Of a stretch of DNA of 64,000 nt, positions 1 through 14,600 are shown piece after piece. The translations under genes and the position numbers were made by a program. A model generated the notes under the pieces. It did no database searches. It was not told where the DNA came from and saw only the letters and a program-made list of their open reading frames with translations. The DNA comes from Chromobotia macracanthus (lineage: Eukaryota; Chordata; Actinopteri; Cypriniformes; Botiidae): contig JAZGTH010000004.1 of assembly GCA_036877525.1 (NCBI GenBank), positions 14,960,001 to 15,024,000 on the forward strand, written 5' to 3'. Positions within the stretch are counted from its first letter, which is position 1. Every line of letters starts with the position of its first letter.

Positions 1-292
1 GTAACGTGTGGCTCATTCTTTACTATCGCTTCTGTCCTGTTTGACAGCTGTTTCTTCACAAACTCAGCACTTTCTAAAATTTACTTTCTGCTGCATTTGT
101 CTTATCGTGCAGATATACATGGCTTAAAAACTACGTCTACAACATATCTAGTAGTTTTGACTTATGTCACTTAGGTAAAACGTCTATATTATATATATAT
201 ATATATATAAAAATGAATTTTTAGTTGTGATTTTTTAAATGATTCAGGCATTATGAGGCATTATGAAAAAATGCATGAACAAACACAAGAAT
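1..292. other. AT-rich flank downstream of chdh
   Basis: No coding signature is visible. A short (TA)n run lies at about 188-209. Confidence 0.6.
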
Positions 293-982
293 TTTATTTC
301 AGTTTATTTTTTCATGACTTATTCAGGTACAACTTGATTTTAATTACAGAATAATTTAGTTAAGTGTAAGTAGTGTCTTTGTAAAAACAGGTTCATTCCT
401 ACAATGTGTTAATTAATTTTAATGTAATAAAATGTACCAGCTTATAATCTTGACATTTGCAACATTTCTTTGTAAACAGTTATGAAAATTTTCTTAACAG
501 TATCTGAAATGTTTTAATCATAATTCTCATAAATATAATACAAAACATATTGCACATAATTTCAAAGGTGTGAAACTATAGTGGAAACAAATGAATATCT
601 TATTTTTGAATACCACTGTGTGATCTTAGTAACATCTGAACTTCTGTGCTTGTATGAAAATAAACTGCACTCTACACACTAACCCTAAAAAAGACAAATG
701 TGTGATTCATCACTTTACGTTAATCACTGATATGAATGTGATCAATGCAACAGCAATTACAAATTACATCACACTTAGTGTTTTAAATGAATATTAACTG
801 CATCTAAATTTAAGATTCAACATTCAATATTATATAAAGCTGCTGTTTGCCATTCAAACTGAAAGCCAAACTTCAGGACCATGTGGCAAGTTAAAAACAG
901 GCTTTTGACCTCACGCATGTCGTTATTTAAAAGGTTTAAAAGAACATGTTAATTTGACTGTTGACATTATAGGTGCATGTAT
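293..982 (-). promoter_or_regulatory. chdh: chdh 3' UTR with candidate poly(A) signals
   Basis: Downstream of the stop the minus strand carries two AATAAA hexamers (complements at 293-298 and 303-308), about 680 nt after the stop. The sequence between is AT-rich and non-coding. I see no closer canonical signal, so this is the likely 3' UTR. Confidence 0.5.
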
Positions 983-1425
983 TTACACGATCCAGGGAGC
1001 ATTTTTACTTATTACTGTCTTTAGAGTGTCAGGCTGGTACACAGGAACTTCTGGATCGTGAAGCGAGGGAAGACCTTTTATGGTATCCGCAGCCTTCTCA
1101 GCGATCATTATTGTGGGGGCATTGAGGTTCCCACTCACCATGCTGGGCATGACGGAGGCATCCACGACTCGCAGGCCCTCTAATCCCAGCACACGCAGCT
1201 CTGAATCCACCACTGCCATGTCATCCGATGCGCTGCCCATTTTACAGGTGCAGGATGGGTGGTAGGCACTGTCTGCCTTCTGCCGAACAAAAGCATCAAT
1301 CTCTGCATCAGACTGGATGGCAGGACCGGGCAGCACCTCGGGGCCCCGGAACAAGTCAAAGGCCTTTTGAGCGAAGATTTCCCGTGAGAGCTTAATGCAT
1401 TCTCTGAATTCCCTAACATCTGTGT
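983..1425 (-). CDS. chdh: chdh coding exon 7 (last, with stop)
   Basis: The terminal 443-nt coding exon starts after a TTCTGCAG acceptor and ends with TAA at 983-985. It encodes residues 468-614, including catalytic His523 and Asn567 and the NAPTIMIAEKAAD motif that closes the FAD domain. Open frame upstream of 1425 is intron read-through. Confidence 0.95.
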
Positions 1426-2883
1426 CTGCAGAAGTGTGAGAGATGGAAAACAGATCAAAAGAGAACAGAAGACTCAGAACAGTGTTTTGGGATAATTTGT
1501 TTAAAAGATTTGAGCATTCAGACCACATGAATGAAAAGTTAGAAACAAATACTGTTGATGAACAGAGGCAGATTTGAACTGTTGATGTTGAGTTTGGAAG
1601 CTGGTCTTTAGAGGGTCACTTACCGGTAGAGAGGTAGTTTGGTTGGATGATTGGGTGAGCATCTGGGTCTTTACTCTTCAGTTTGATCCACCCAACACTG
1701 GTGCTCCTCATGGGTCCAACATGAACCTGCACACATCAGCCCATAACAACCACACTCATACCAGGCAACTGAAGAAAAATTAACAACTTCTCAAAACATG
1801 CAGTTTACAAACTTCTATTGTTTACTGTGTGTTGTCCAAGAAAGTCATTCATCTTCACACACTATATTTCATTATAAAGGACATTATTCCTCATCATTGT
1901 ATCTTAACCAATTGCACAAATAACTTCTTTCAGCTGTAAGATTAATAAAATCCAATAAATTAGCATCTTGCATGCTTAATGAGTTCATCCACAGGTTCTT
2001 CATATTCACATGCAGGTGATGAGTTTATTTATTCATGTTGTTTGTTTTGCAGTGAATTTACCCTGCATACCTGACACTTACTGCCATCAGCAAAATATTA
2101 TCATTGCTATCAATGCAAGTACTGCATGTAAGTTTTTATACATGTACAAAAGCATATTGTTTGGGGCACATTTCTGTCTGTATTGGCGATTGTGTTAATG
2201 CCAGCGTTGAATGGAAATCTGACATTCGTTTCTCTCTACTATGGTTAGGATGATGATGATTCAGTGTGGGAATGTAGACAAAGTCCCAAGGGTCTACTTT
2301 CAGGAAAATGTCACAAATCATCACAAAAGTGCAACAAAAGGGTTCAGGAACTGCAAACATTTCAATGTTCTTTTCTTGATTTTTGCCCTGGTGGATAAAT
2401 AGGTTAAAAACTCTTTCTAACAATGAAGAGGACATTTGAGGACATCTGACAGACATTTAACAGACCCAGCCCTGGTCCAGCCTGATGCTCAATCCTGTTC
2501 CACCAATAAAGACACCAGCTGTAGCCTTTGTTTACTAAATGCAACAAAAGTCAGATAAAGTTCTATAATAATCTATAATAACTCACCCCATGTGTATCAT
2601 TTAAAAAGGACATTTAAAAGAGCATGTTAATCTGACTGTTACAGGTGACATTATAGGTACATGTGTTACACCATATCTATAATAATTAAACCAAGTTTCC
2701 TAGTTTCTCCCAAGGTTTTTCTCTACACTTAACATCAATGGAGTTTTGGTTGCATGCCAGTCACTTCTGGCTTGCTCACTTGGAGACTGCTGACATATAC
2801 ATTAAGATCCAATAACTTACAGAACCCTATTCATTTATTTATTTACTCATTTATCTTTCCAATTACTAATGCTAGTGTGATTT

Positions 2884-2955
<72 letters not shown>

Positions 2956-5900
2956 TGTCCTTTCCCAATTTAACTTCATCATAGTAATCTCATGTACTCC
3001 ATAACACTATATATTTGATATTTCACCACTGACACTGATGGGCTTTCAACAAAAAGACTTAGAGGCCACCAAAATCTATCTGTGCAGTCAAAAGACGAAA
3101 AGTTTTGTTTTTTTTAAATCAGTGATGCCTGACAAGCAAAAATTAAGATTGATTGTTGTCTTCCCTTCTGCCAAACAGGTAGGAAACTTGAGTACCCTTA
3201 ATGTAATGGGCATGTTTTCATTTGTTCAACTGTCTGTAGGTTGAGACATAATGCAGAAGTAAAACCTGTACTTTTTATAAAAGCCCAGTAACTAAAATCC
3301 ACTGGATGCTATGTTTCCTGATAAATAAACATGAATCTTTGACACAGTGAACCACCAGATCCTGTTATCATCCCTCCCCAAACCGGGTCATCTCTGGACC
3401 TGCACTCAACTGGTTCAGCTCATATTTCACAAATCCTTCAAGGTATCATGGAGAGGAGTCAAATGTCAAAACAGCTGACCCCTGGGGTTCCACAGGGATC
3501 AGTTCTTGCCCCTCTCCTCTTCTTGATATACACAGCTTCTCTGGGTGCAGTCATTAAAGCACATGGCTTCTCATACCACTGTTACGCAAACGACACACAG
3601 CTTTACACTTCATTTCAGCCAGAACCTCAGCATCTCTGCTTGGATCTCTGCTTAGATGCAGAAATGGCACCTTCAGCTCAATCTTAGCAATACAGAACTC
3701 CTGATAATCCCGGATAACCTTTCATTAGAACACAACTTCACAGTTCAACTTGGGTCATCAACTCTTACACCTAGTCGGTCTGTTAGAAACCTTGGGGTGG
3801 TGTTTGATGACCAGCTTAAAGTCACTACCCACATTACAACAATCTCTCAGTCTTCCAGCAATGTAACCAAACATCTGCAAATGATCCAGAATGCTACAGC
3901 ACGACTCGTTTTCAATCAACCAAAGAGAACCCACATCACACCCCTCCTGATCCTACTCCACTGGCTACCTGTAGCCACCCATATTAAGTTTAAATCTCTG
4001 ACCCTGGCCTTTAGAACAGTCATCAGAACTTAACCCTCCTACCTCAAGTCACTCCTTCACACATATGTTCCCTCATGCCGACTACGGTTTGTAAATGAGT
4101 GACATCTGATTGGCCTCAACAATCACTCTCCAAGACGTTCTCCTGTTCTGTTACTTCCTGGTGGAATGAGCTCCCAGCCCTAACCAATCTGCTAAAACCA
4201 TCACAACCTTCAAACAACAACTGAAGTGAAAGTGACATATTTGTCAGATATGGTAACCCATACCTGAAATGTGACCTCTGAATTTAACCCATCACCGGTG
4301 AGGAGTGAACACACACACACCCAGAGCAGTGGGCAGCACACTACTGCGCCTGGGGAGCAATTGGGGATTAGGTGCTTTGCTCAGAGGAACTTCAGTTGCT
4401 ACTTGCCAGCGCTGCTATCAAACCAGCAATCTTCTGATTACAAGCCCGCTTACAAGCCCACTTACCAGTAGACCACAACTGCCCTACTCAAAACACACCT
4501 GCTTTGCAGACACCTGATTGATTCCTAACACTATGATACTTTTCCTTACATAAAAAAGCCTATTTTTGCTCAGTGTCAACTGCCGCAAGACACTTCAACG
4601 CATAGTGAGAGCAGCTGAGAAGATTGTTGGTGGCTCTCTCCCCTCCCTCCTGGACATTTACAGCACCCATCAAAGCCCTCTGCATTGCAGGTAATCCCAC
4701 CTGACACACAGCTTCTTCAGTCTGCTGCCATCAGGCCAGGACCAGCAGACTTAAGGACAGCTTCATTCATGAAGCTGTCAGGAATCTCAACTCCCTCCTG
4801 ACCGTGCCCCACTCCCCACTTTGCCTCACGCACCACATCCCCAGGACCTTCCACCACCCCCCTCCCACTTACACACTGTTACCCACATCAGTCACTTTGT
4901 GCAGTATTGGACTGCCCACTACCCTCAATCAGCATTGAAGTGACCCCATTTAACTACCTCTTCTAACAGTTTAAATAAAGACTGTTCTTTGAGCTCTTCA
5001 TCACCTATCACTTTAAACAGACTTTTAACTTTTGCACTATTTGCATCTACAAACCCGATTCCAAAAAAGTTGGGACACTGTACAAATTGTGAATAAAAAA
5101 GGAATGCAATAATTTACAAATCTCATAAACGTATATTTTATTCATATTTTATTTAATAACATATCAAATGTTGAAAGTGAGACATTTTGAAATGTCGTGC
5201 CAAATATTGGCTCATTTTGGACTTCATTAGAGCTACACAGCTAAAACCCTATAGGTCAAAAAAGAAGCCATATCTAAACATGATCCAGAAGCGCAGACGT
5301 TTTCTCTGGGCCAAGGCTCATTTAAAATGGACTGTGGCAAAGTGGAAAACTGTTCTGTGGTCAGACTAATCAAAATTTGAAGTTCTTTTTGGAAAACTGA
5401 GACGCCATGTCATCCGGACTAAAGAAGACAAGGACAACCCAAGTTGTTATCAGCGAACAGTTCAGAAGCCTGCATCTCTGATGGTATGGGGTTGCATGAG
5501 TGCGTGTGGCATGGGCAGCTTACACATCTGGAAGGCACCATCAATGCTGAAAGGTATATCCAAGTTCTAGAACAACATATGCTCCCATCCAGACATCATC
5601 TCTTTCAGGGAAGACCTTGCATTTTCCAACATGACAATGCCAGACCACATACTGCATCAGTTACAACATCATGGCTACGTAGAAGGAGGATCCGGGTACT
5701 GAAATGGCCAGCCTGCAGTCCAGATCTTTCACCCATAGAAAACATTTGGCGCATCATAAAGAGGAAGATGCGACAAAGAAGACCTAAGACAGTTGAGCAA
5801 CTAGAAGCCTGTATTAGACAAGAATGGGACAACATTCCTATTCCTAAACTTGAGCAACTTGTCTCCTCAGTCCCCAGACGTTTGCAGATAAAAAGAAGAG

Positions 5901-8591
5901 GGGATTCCACACAGTGGTAAACATGGCCTTGTCCCAACTTTTTTGAGATGTGTTGATGCCATGAAATTTAAAATCAACATATTTTTCCCTTAAAAAGATA
6001 CATTTTCTCAGTTTAAACATTTGATATGTCATCTATGTTGTATTCTGAATAAAATATTGAAATTTGAAACTTCCACATCATTGCATTCTGTTTTTATTCA
6101 CAATTTGTACAGTGTCCCAACTTTTTTGGAATCGGGTTTGTACCACGTGCCCTACGCCACTTTATCTATCTCTTTTAAACAATGTCCTTATTTATATATC
6201 TGTATAGTTTGTGTTTATATTTATCTGTATTTTTGTGTCTACTGTTAGTATTTAGTGTTAAGTGTACGCACCAAGGGTCTGAGAGCTACGCAATTTCAAT
6301 TCTCTGTATGTATGTGCTGTACATGTGGTAGAATTGACAATAAAGCAGACTTTTGACTTTGAGAAATCCATTTCATGCTACAACACAGAGAACACAGGGT
6401 TTTAGAATATCAACAGTAATATAACATGAATCTTCAAAAGTACCTGGAAGGCCTCGATCTTTGATTTAACACGGCCATGATCTATGACCTGAGAGGGTAG
6501 GAAATGAAACTGAATGTCGGGATGAGGGACGCCAGTACGGCTGCGAATAAAACCTCCACTCTCCAGATGAGCTGTAGCACCATAACCTACAACCAATCAA
6601 AACATTTGCTTCTGTAATATATTATATTCATTAGCTGAAGCTCACATTTCCACTATAACCTAAAGAATAAAAGTGATTTGTGCTGAAAATAATTTGTGCT
6701 GAATAATTCTCTAGAGTCTGATTGTAAATTATAATCAAAAAAAGTCTGCAATGGGATGCTGACATTTTTGAATCGGCAGGGCTACTTTTTGGTTACGTAG
6801 CTAAAATTCGGAAGGGGAATGGGATAGGACTTGTGGTCACAAAAAAATAATCACCATTAGCCACTTGGTGGCTAAAAACACAAAAAAACATTGGAAAAAA
6901 CACTATATAACTATATAACTAATCCAAAGTTAGCTCAATCAACTGGAAAAATGGCATGCAGTGTCTTTGTCCAAGATGTAATGATGTCAAGATGTCTTGA
7001 AAACACTGTGAATTTTGAGCACCTATTAGACAAAGTTAACAGAGGCCAAACGAAACTCTTTGAGCATATTTGACTCATGAGCCCAATATTCTGTGAGAAT
7101 TTTGAAGGAAAACGGCCACTGCAGGGTGCTATCTTGTTTTTTGGGTGGATTAACGATTGCATGTCATGTGACGGTTGACAAACAGACAAAAATATTGATA
7201 CTGTATGTTAGAACATGCACTTGTGATACTAATGAAACACTGCATAGAAGAATTTTTGTGGCAACTGGGCAAGAAGTGGCGCTATGAAAGTTGCAAACAT
7301 TAAAAATGGGACAATTCAAATGATAAGTGTAGGCTGGTACAAGGGCGGGGCAGGGGGTTCGGCAGCCCCCCTGGTACAGGCCACCAAAAGATGGTGCATA
7401 TATCAAACATACATGCACGCACCTGTACAAAACTTGGTACATGTATCAAACATGTCGACCCAAACAACTTTCGCACTGACAACCCTTAGCTTCAGCCAAC
7501 AGGAAGCCAGCCATTTTGGATTTTCTGAAAACCGCATGCAGTGAACTTTTAAATACTCCTCCTAGGGATTTTTTATGTGATTGGCAGCAAACTTGATGAG
7601 TGTTATCCCGAGATACTGAAGATTGAAATTTGCAAAGGGATGTTTGATATCTAAAATGGTGTTGCCATGGCAAGGCGGTAAAATTACGGTGAAAAATAAA
7701 CAGGAAGTCTCTAAAATCTACAGCATGCATTGAATGATTTATATCACACCTGGCAAATATGTTTATTGTGGTGGGCCGATGCTATTGATTTGACTATTGT
7801 GAGTCACAGTCATAGCACCACCAACTGGCAACAGGAAGTGTGTCACTTATTAAAGTCAACTTAAATTTACCCATGTTGTTTCATACTTTGGGATGAGCTG
7901 GGCAGGTTGTCAGTATTCATATCACCTGTGAAGTTTAGAAGCCACTGCAGGCCGATCTTTAGCATGCTGAAGGGTTTCTGAGCCTTATAAAGTGTGATGG
8001 GCTGAGTACACTGATGTTGAACATACAGCTCCAGATGGTCCTGAAGATTTCTGCCCACCCCTGTCAACACACACACACGTTTACATGAGTCACTTTATAC
8101 TTTTGTCAGACTTAAGTCTTCTGTGAACATTATGGATAACTGTACACTCATGTTAGCTTAATGAAATGGGGACATGCTTGTCACACGTGTGATTAGGATT
8201 AGATTTTTGGTTAGATTGGATTGAAGTTTCTTGTTTTTGTCTTAAATTGTTTATTGTTTTTTTTAAGGTCTCATGGTCATGTTGTTGTCCTGTGATTCCC
8301 TCGTGTGATCTTGTCATGGGCCATTTTGGATTTTCTAAAAAGTGCATGCCGTGAACTTTTAAATATACCTCCATGGATTTTATGTGATTGCCACCAAACT
8401 TAATAAGCATCATGCCAAAGTTCAACTTAAATGTTTTAATATCTCGAACGGTGTTGCCATGGCAAGGTGGTAAAATTATGGCAGAAAATGGGAAACAGTA
8501 AGTCTCTACTAACTACAGCATGCTTTGAGCGATTTACAACAAACTTGAGAAATGTTTTGTGTGGTGGGCTGATGACATAACTATATCATAT

Positions 8592-8650
<59 letters not shown>

Positions 8651-11600
8651 TATATATGATTGATATGATATATGATATATGATATATAATACATATGATA
8701 CATGATATGATACATGATATGATACATGATATGATACATGATATGATACATGATATGATACATGATATGATATAACTAATGTGAGTCACAGTCAAAGTGC
8801 CACCGACTGGCAACAGGAAGTGTGTCACTTGAAACAAACTATAAAATAGTTACAATTCAAGTATGGGTACAATTCATACATTGACAAAAATGGTCACTTT
8901 CACTTACACTTCACTTGAGGCTAACATGTTTAAAAAGCAATAAATCTGGCACACACTTAAAACCTGGTCAGCGGTTAGGCATGGGTAAAAGCTAAGAAAT
9001 AGGCGTGGTAGGGGGTTCTGTAGTGACTTTTGACTAAAGTGATGGGGTTACTTTCACCTACAGTCACCAAACTTGAATCAACTCGATGGCAAAAGTGTAG
9101 CATGGTTTTCAAACAAACCATATTTTTTTAACTGTCCATGCTTTCACAGGTCTGTTTTCAATTCGCAAATTTGCGTTCGCCATTCTGGCACAAACCTTGT
9201 GTGGGTAAGCTTAACTGTGCTTTACTCTTATTGGCTAGTGAGATGACAAATCTCTTTTGCCAAAAAGGAAGCTTCGTTTTAAAAACAGTTAAAAATATAT
9301 GATTTGCTTTAAAACCATGCTATACTTTTGCCATTATGTTGGTTTTATTGTCAAAGTGTCTTTATCAGATTATTTTTGTATCTTTTAATTTTTATTGGCG
9401 CAAAATAAATCCAATACAATTCCAGGCTCTGAATTTTTAAATACTCCTCCTAAGGGATTATGTGATTGTCACCAAATTGGCCAACTATTATGTCAATACA
9501 TAGATGCTAAATTGTAAATGAAGTTGTGTGTTGAACGAATGCTGTTGCCATGGCAAGGCAACACATTTATGGAAAAAAGGAAAAGGCAGCGTCTCATATC
9601 TGCTGTGTCCATTGAGTAATATCCTAGGGACTGATGTCATAGTGCCACCAACTAGCAAAAGAAAGTATGTCACTTAAAACAGAGTTTAAGACTCCTCTTA
9701 AATTTACCCAAGTCACTTCAGGCTTGGTCAGAAAAAGAGTAGATACTAAAGATTCTAAATTGTGAACGGATTATTGATAAAACCCAGGAAATATGTCTAG
9801 TAATGTGGACTGATCACAATGATATGGTTATTGTGAGTCACAGTCATAGTGCCACCAACTGGCAGCTTGTCAACTTAAACAACAAGCTGCCAATGTCTCT
9901 AACAACAGACTGACTTATTTAAATCAGACTTTAAAATAGTCCTCAATTATTTTTGTTGTTAAATGCATGTGACAACTATGTATCGTTTTTTCGATACAAC
10001 TATGTATCGAACCAGGTGGTGATGGGGCTGTAGTGCATGGGCCCATTATTGCTGCTTGCAGCTGTATTTTGATTGGTCAATTAACCTGATGTGTCCTGTT
10101 CCCATTGGTTCACTGTCTTTCAGGTGTGTTACTAATTAGTCCTTATCTATATAATGTTCTAATGTTTCCATCATCTCTTGCCTGTTTGTCACCTGCAGTT
10201 GGTGAGTCTCATGTTTGTCAAGTCTTTGTGTTTTTGGTTATTTTTGCTGTAGTATACAGCACTTGGGTTCTATCAATCCCATAGACTTTTATTATTTTGC
10301 TATACACGTAATTATAAATTTAAATGACATGATAATGATAAGAGTTTATGTTATGTATCTCTATGATGAACTGGAAGGGGACTGGCCCATCAAATAGTTT
10401 GGTTTAGCCTCAGAGAAGTGTGTGAAGAGCATATTTTCACCTGGGAGGTGCTGAGTAATGGGAATGTCCAATTTTTGCAGCTCATCTGCATTTCCCACTC
10501 CAGACAGCAGGAGCAGCTGTGGACTGTTTATTGCGCCACCACAGAGAATGACTTCCTTATCAGCATACACCTGAAATGAACATCAAACACATTTACACTC
10601 AGCAGTTTCACAGCTGTGATGAGACCCGGTAGGAAACCTCTAACTCACTATACATGACACACGGGTCAAGAAACTTTAATTTACAGTATGTGTGAATTCA
10701 CAAGTCACACAGGTCATTTAATTACCAACTGTTGGACTGACCAATCAGATTTAAATAATCAGAAGAGCCGTATAATAAAAAGCAGAAAGTTGGGGTGTGC
10801 AGCAGAGCCAACATCTATATTTATATCTGTAGCATCTCAAAATTAATCATTTGAATTTTTTCTTTCGAATACATCCCAGATTTGTTCAGGGCCTAGACCA
10901 TAAGTTCATCAAATTACGTGAGATGTCAGTTTAAATGAAACCCTCTCTGTATAGATTGCACTCAAAGTTATTTAAACACTACTTTTGTACACATTATATG
11001 AATTCCAAACAATTGTTCTGCAGAGCATTTTAAAGTTGTGTGAATTGGATAAATATGCTCTGCTCTTAGCATGTGAATTAGAACAGTTTCAACAGAGGAA
11101 ATGAGTGAGAAGGAAAGCAGATTATATCAGACACTGTGCGTGACTAAAGCAGGAAGTGATGGCAACACAATCAGCATTAATCAGTTGATCAGAGACTGAG
11201 TGAGTCTGAGAGAGAGTCCCACAGTCTCTATATGAAGATGATAAATGCAGTTTGTGAAGGTTTGCTGAAGAGGAAGATTTCCAGCAAGTATAGAACTGGG
11301 GGTATGCAATATATATATATATATATATATTTCCCCAACTGATTTCTTAGGAAAACATCCATCTTGCTTTATAGTTAATACTTTCTATGGAATTCTGTAC
11401 AATTAAATATTTGTGCAAATCTGGTTTATTGTTTTTTAATTAGATTAATCAGTACCAATGGCAAAATTGTAAATATTTTAACCAAATAATTTAAGATGAT
11501 GATGCAAAAATGAGTACAACTAATAGGAATTCACTAGGAAATGCGTCAAATCCATCATCACACAGGTGGCCACAGGATAACTGGCAATTAAGAGCGGTAT

Positions 11601-14600
11601 TTAAGAGAGGAAATCCACTCCCATGTAATGGTGACAAAATGGCACAACATGGTAAAGAAATGTCGCAAAACCCAAGAAAGAAAATAATTTCTCTGCACAA
11701 AAATGGTCAAGGTTACAAGAAAATTAGTAAAGCTTTGCTAATGAGTTTGAATACTAACATGAAAGTGATCCAAAAATTCAGAAAGGATGGACTTGTGGGA
11801 AGCTTACGGAGATGCCCATGGAAGATAACACCTCGTCAAGAGCGTTTTGTGATGAGAAGTTGAGAAGTACCAACAGTAAAACATGGTGGTGGCAGTATTC
11901 TTCTGTTGGGTTGCATGAGTGCTGCAGGTGTTGGAGAGCTGCATTTTATAGATGGCATCATGAATTCACAGATGTACTGTGAAATACTCAGAGAAAATGC
12001 TACCATCACTCCGTGCCCTTAGTCACTGGGCAATCTTTCAACACGATAATGTCCCAAAACACACATCTAAGGTCACTGGTTCATTTTTGAAGAAGAACAG
12101 GGTAAAAGTGATTCAGTGGCCAAGCATGTCACCAAACCTCAACCCTATAAAACACTTATGGGGAGTTTTGAAAAGACTAGTTGAACATCATTCTCCATCC
12201 AGCATCCAGGATCTGAAAGAGGTCATTGTTCAAGAATGGAGAAAAATAGATGTAGCTGTATGTTATCAACTTGTTCATTCAATTCAAAATTGTGTGCAAT
12301 GTTTTAATTGTTCTTTTTGTCTGCATTTACACTGCAAATCATAATGCTCAGATCCGATCTTAAGTCTATATCTGATTTTTGTCCCGCCTTTTTACACTTA
12401 AACCTCGTATCCGATGCAAGTTTACACAAGTCTCCCGGCCAAAAAAATTTCAGTCATTCACTAATATGAGCAGCATGATTGACCCTCAAATTGTGGATAA
12501 CCTTTGCTAATTCATCTGTTCAAAAGTCAGCAAAAGTACATCCAACAGCAATTAATTAGACAAAAAAAGCAAAAACCATCATAAAGACATAAAGCATATG
12601 CTTTCCACATCGGTGACACAACAACTTCATATATCCTTATAGCCTCCTTATATTTGGCTATAATGCTCTATTTTGCACTGGCGTTGCAGACAGGATCGCC
12701 ACATGTGAAATAATGTTCAGGGCAATCCGTTGTGGAACAGTAATGTTATAGCCAAGGTGAATTGGATATGTGCGTTTAGACGCAGGTCGGATGTCTGGAT
12801 ATGTATCTGATTTAAATCCACGTTTAAAAGTGGCTCAGATACGAAAAAATCTGATCTTGTGTGTTTACACACTTGCAACAAATTCTGATCTTTGTCAGAT
12901 GTGAGTAAAAAAATATTTTTTGTGCCAGTGTAAATGCAGCCTTAACGATATGTAAAATCATATTATTGAGTTTATCACTCGCTTTCAGAAAGAACAGCAT
13001 TCAGTGTCCACAAATTCACTGTGTGCTGTAGTCAAGTACTGTGCATGCATTCAGAGCATGATTAAGCACATTAGATTGAGGTGTGTATAGTACAGATTCT
13101 GAAAATGAATGTTAATTCAACAAATCATGTTGTCTCTGTTATCTTTTGTGTCTGCTGTCTGTGTCAGACGCTTGTGCATACCACACACACAGCGGACAGC
13201 AACAGGTGAAAAGATGTTATTCGAGTTATTTATTTGTTATTTAGTGTTTTCTTTTGGAATGCGGTCAGTGTGGAAGAAAAAATCCAAATGGACTTTTTCA
13301 AAGCTGCAAACCACAGCCCTGATATGGAAATGTTTGGTCTTGACGCCAAATGAGAGAGGAGAGCATGAACGAGCTGGTCGACTTTGTTTAAAAACACTGG
13401 CAAGGAAACGAGCAATATAACTAACCTAAAGTCATCTAAAACATAATCATCCCAGCCAGTTATTTGAGCTGAGAACAAAACCATATTCCAGTGGAATACA
13501 GTTATAAACATGACAGCATGAAATGATGCATCATCATGGATAGAATAATTCACTATATTAAAGCAATAAACTATGAAGCCGTGCTTTACTCCTCGTGCTG
13601 AGTTTAACGTAAGTTTGCATTTGGTGAATTATTATAAAGTCAAATAGTTTGCTTTCATGCTGAACAGTTCATGATACAGCAGAGCATTGTTTTATATTGT
13701 TTTTACCTGAATTTTTTGTTTTTTAAATAATATAAAACTGTTTTCCTTTAATCTATCATTTCCTTGAGTAATATCAACTATCAGTATTTTTTAAACAAAC
13801 TGTAAAAGGGAGCTAGTAGGATATATGAATATTACAAACAATTTAGAGAGAAGGATGAAAAATTATTGTCTGATTATCATTATCACCAAAATCCCAGAAA
13901 ATATAGATATCATTTTGTCCATTTCACACCCCTAAACAGAACATTTTTGAGAACCTTCTTGGAATGTTCTTTTAGGTTATTTTGGCAACCATAAAATAAC
14001 ATTCTCCTAGAATGTTGCCAGAAGGTATTTTGTCTAAAATACAGAATGTTCACTAATGGTTATATTTCCTGTGTGAAATACCCATTAACATCTACTTAAC
14101 CACAATGAAGGGAGTTTACTTTTCACTTTTAAAAACCTGAAGACCCTTATGTCTATTGGTAATATAGCATCCAACATAAGATTACAACAGTAGTAAGAGT
14201 AATGGAAAAATATGTCAAATAAAACTAGATGAGGACAAACTTTATGTTGGCTTGACAAAACCTGGCTTGAAAAGTGCATAATGCTTAATAGGTTGCTAGG
14301 ATAATCTCAATGGTTGCTAGGGTGTGGTCAGGAAGTTGCCAGGGCAATACCTAAAGCCCACTGACAGTTCAAGTCAAATAAGCTCACCCACGTCTCTACA
14401 ATGTTCTAATGATGAGATATGACATATTTTATTACATGGTTGCTAGGATACAGTAAATGGTTGCTGGTGTAGCCAGACAGTTAACAGGGTAACACCAACA
14501 GGTGGATGTGTTTGTGAATCAAAAGAGCCAACTTCCATGTCTCTATGATGTTCTGGTGCTGAGATATAGCTAATTAATGTTGGTTGCTAGGGTGCTCTAA

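Larger units (their letters stand above)
5050..6140 (+). mobile_element. Tc1/mariner-like transposon with perfect TIRs, internally deleted
   Basis: A 1091-bp element is flanked by TA on both sides (5048-5049 and 6141-6142). Its first 50 bases, starting CAAACCCGATTCC, are a perfect inverted copy of its last 50. The transposase inside keeps the C-terminal DDE part but lacks the N-terminal DNA-binding region, so it is shorter than the usual 1.3-1.6 kb. It cannot be autonomous. Confidence 0.95.
4560..6362 (+). mobile_element. Rex-like non-LTR LINE 3' region, split by a Tc1 element
   Basis: Translation gives TLQRIVRAAEKIVGGSLPSL followed by LLPSG and SFIHEAVRNLN, the C-terminal end of a fish LINE ORF. 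After the Tc1 insertion at 5050-6140 the LINE 3' UTR resumes and ends with GACAATAAAGCAGAC and a short TTTGACTTTGA tail. It resembles the C-terminus of the LINE at 43670-45240. Confidence 0.75.

Noticed and set aside
8701..8772. CRISPR-like array
   Set aside because: The repeats are directly tandem without spacers and the genome is vertebrate.
8581..8837. Repetitive ORFs of MYHI or IISC units
   Set aside because: They are translations of the TA and CATGATATGATA simple repeats.
13109..13553. Two overlapping open frames of about 105 codons as a host exon
   Set aside because: No recognised domain, no convincing splice sites, and opposite-strand overlap suggest chance.
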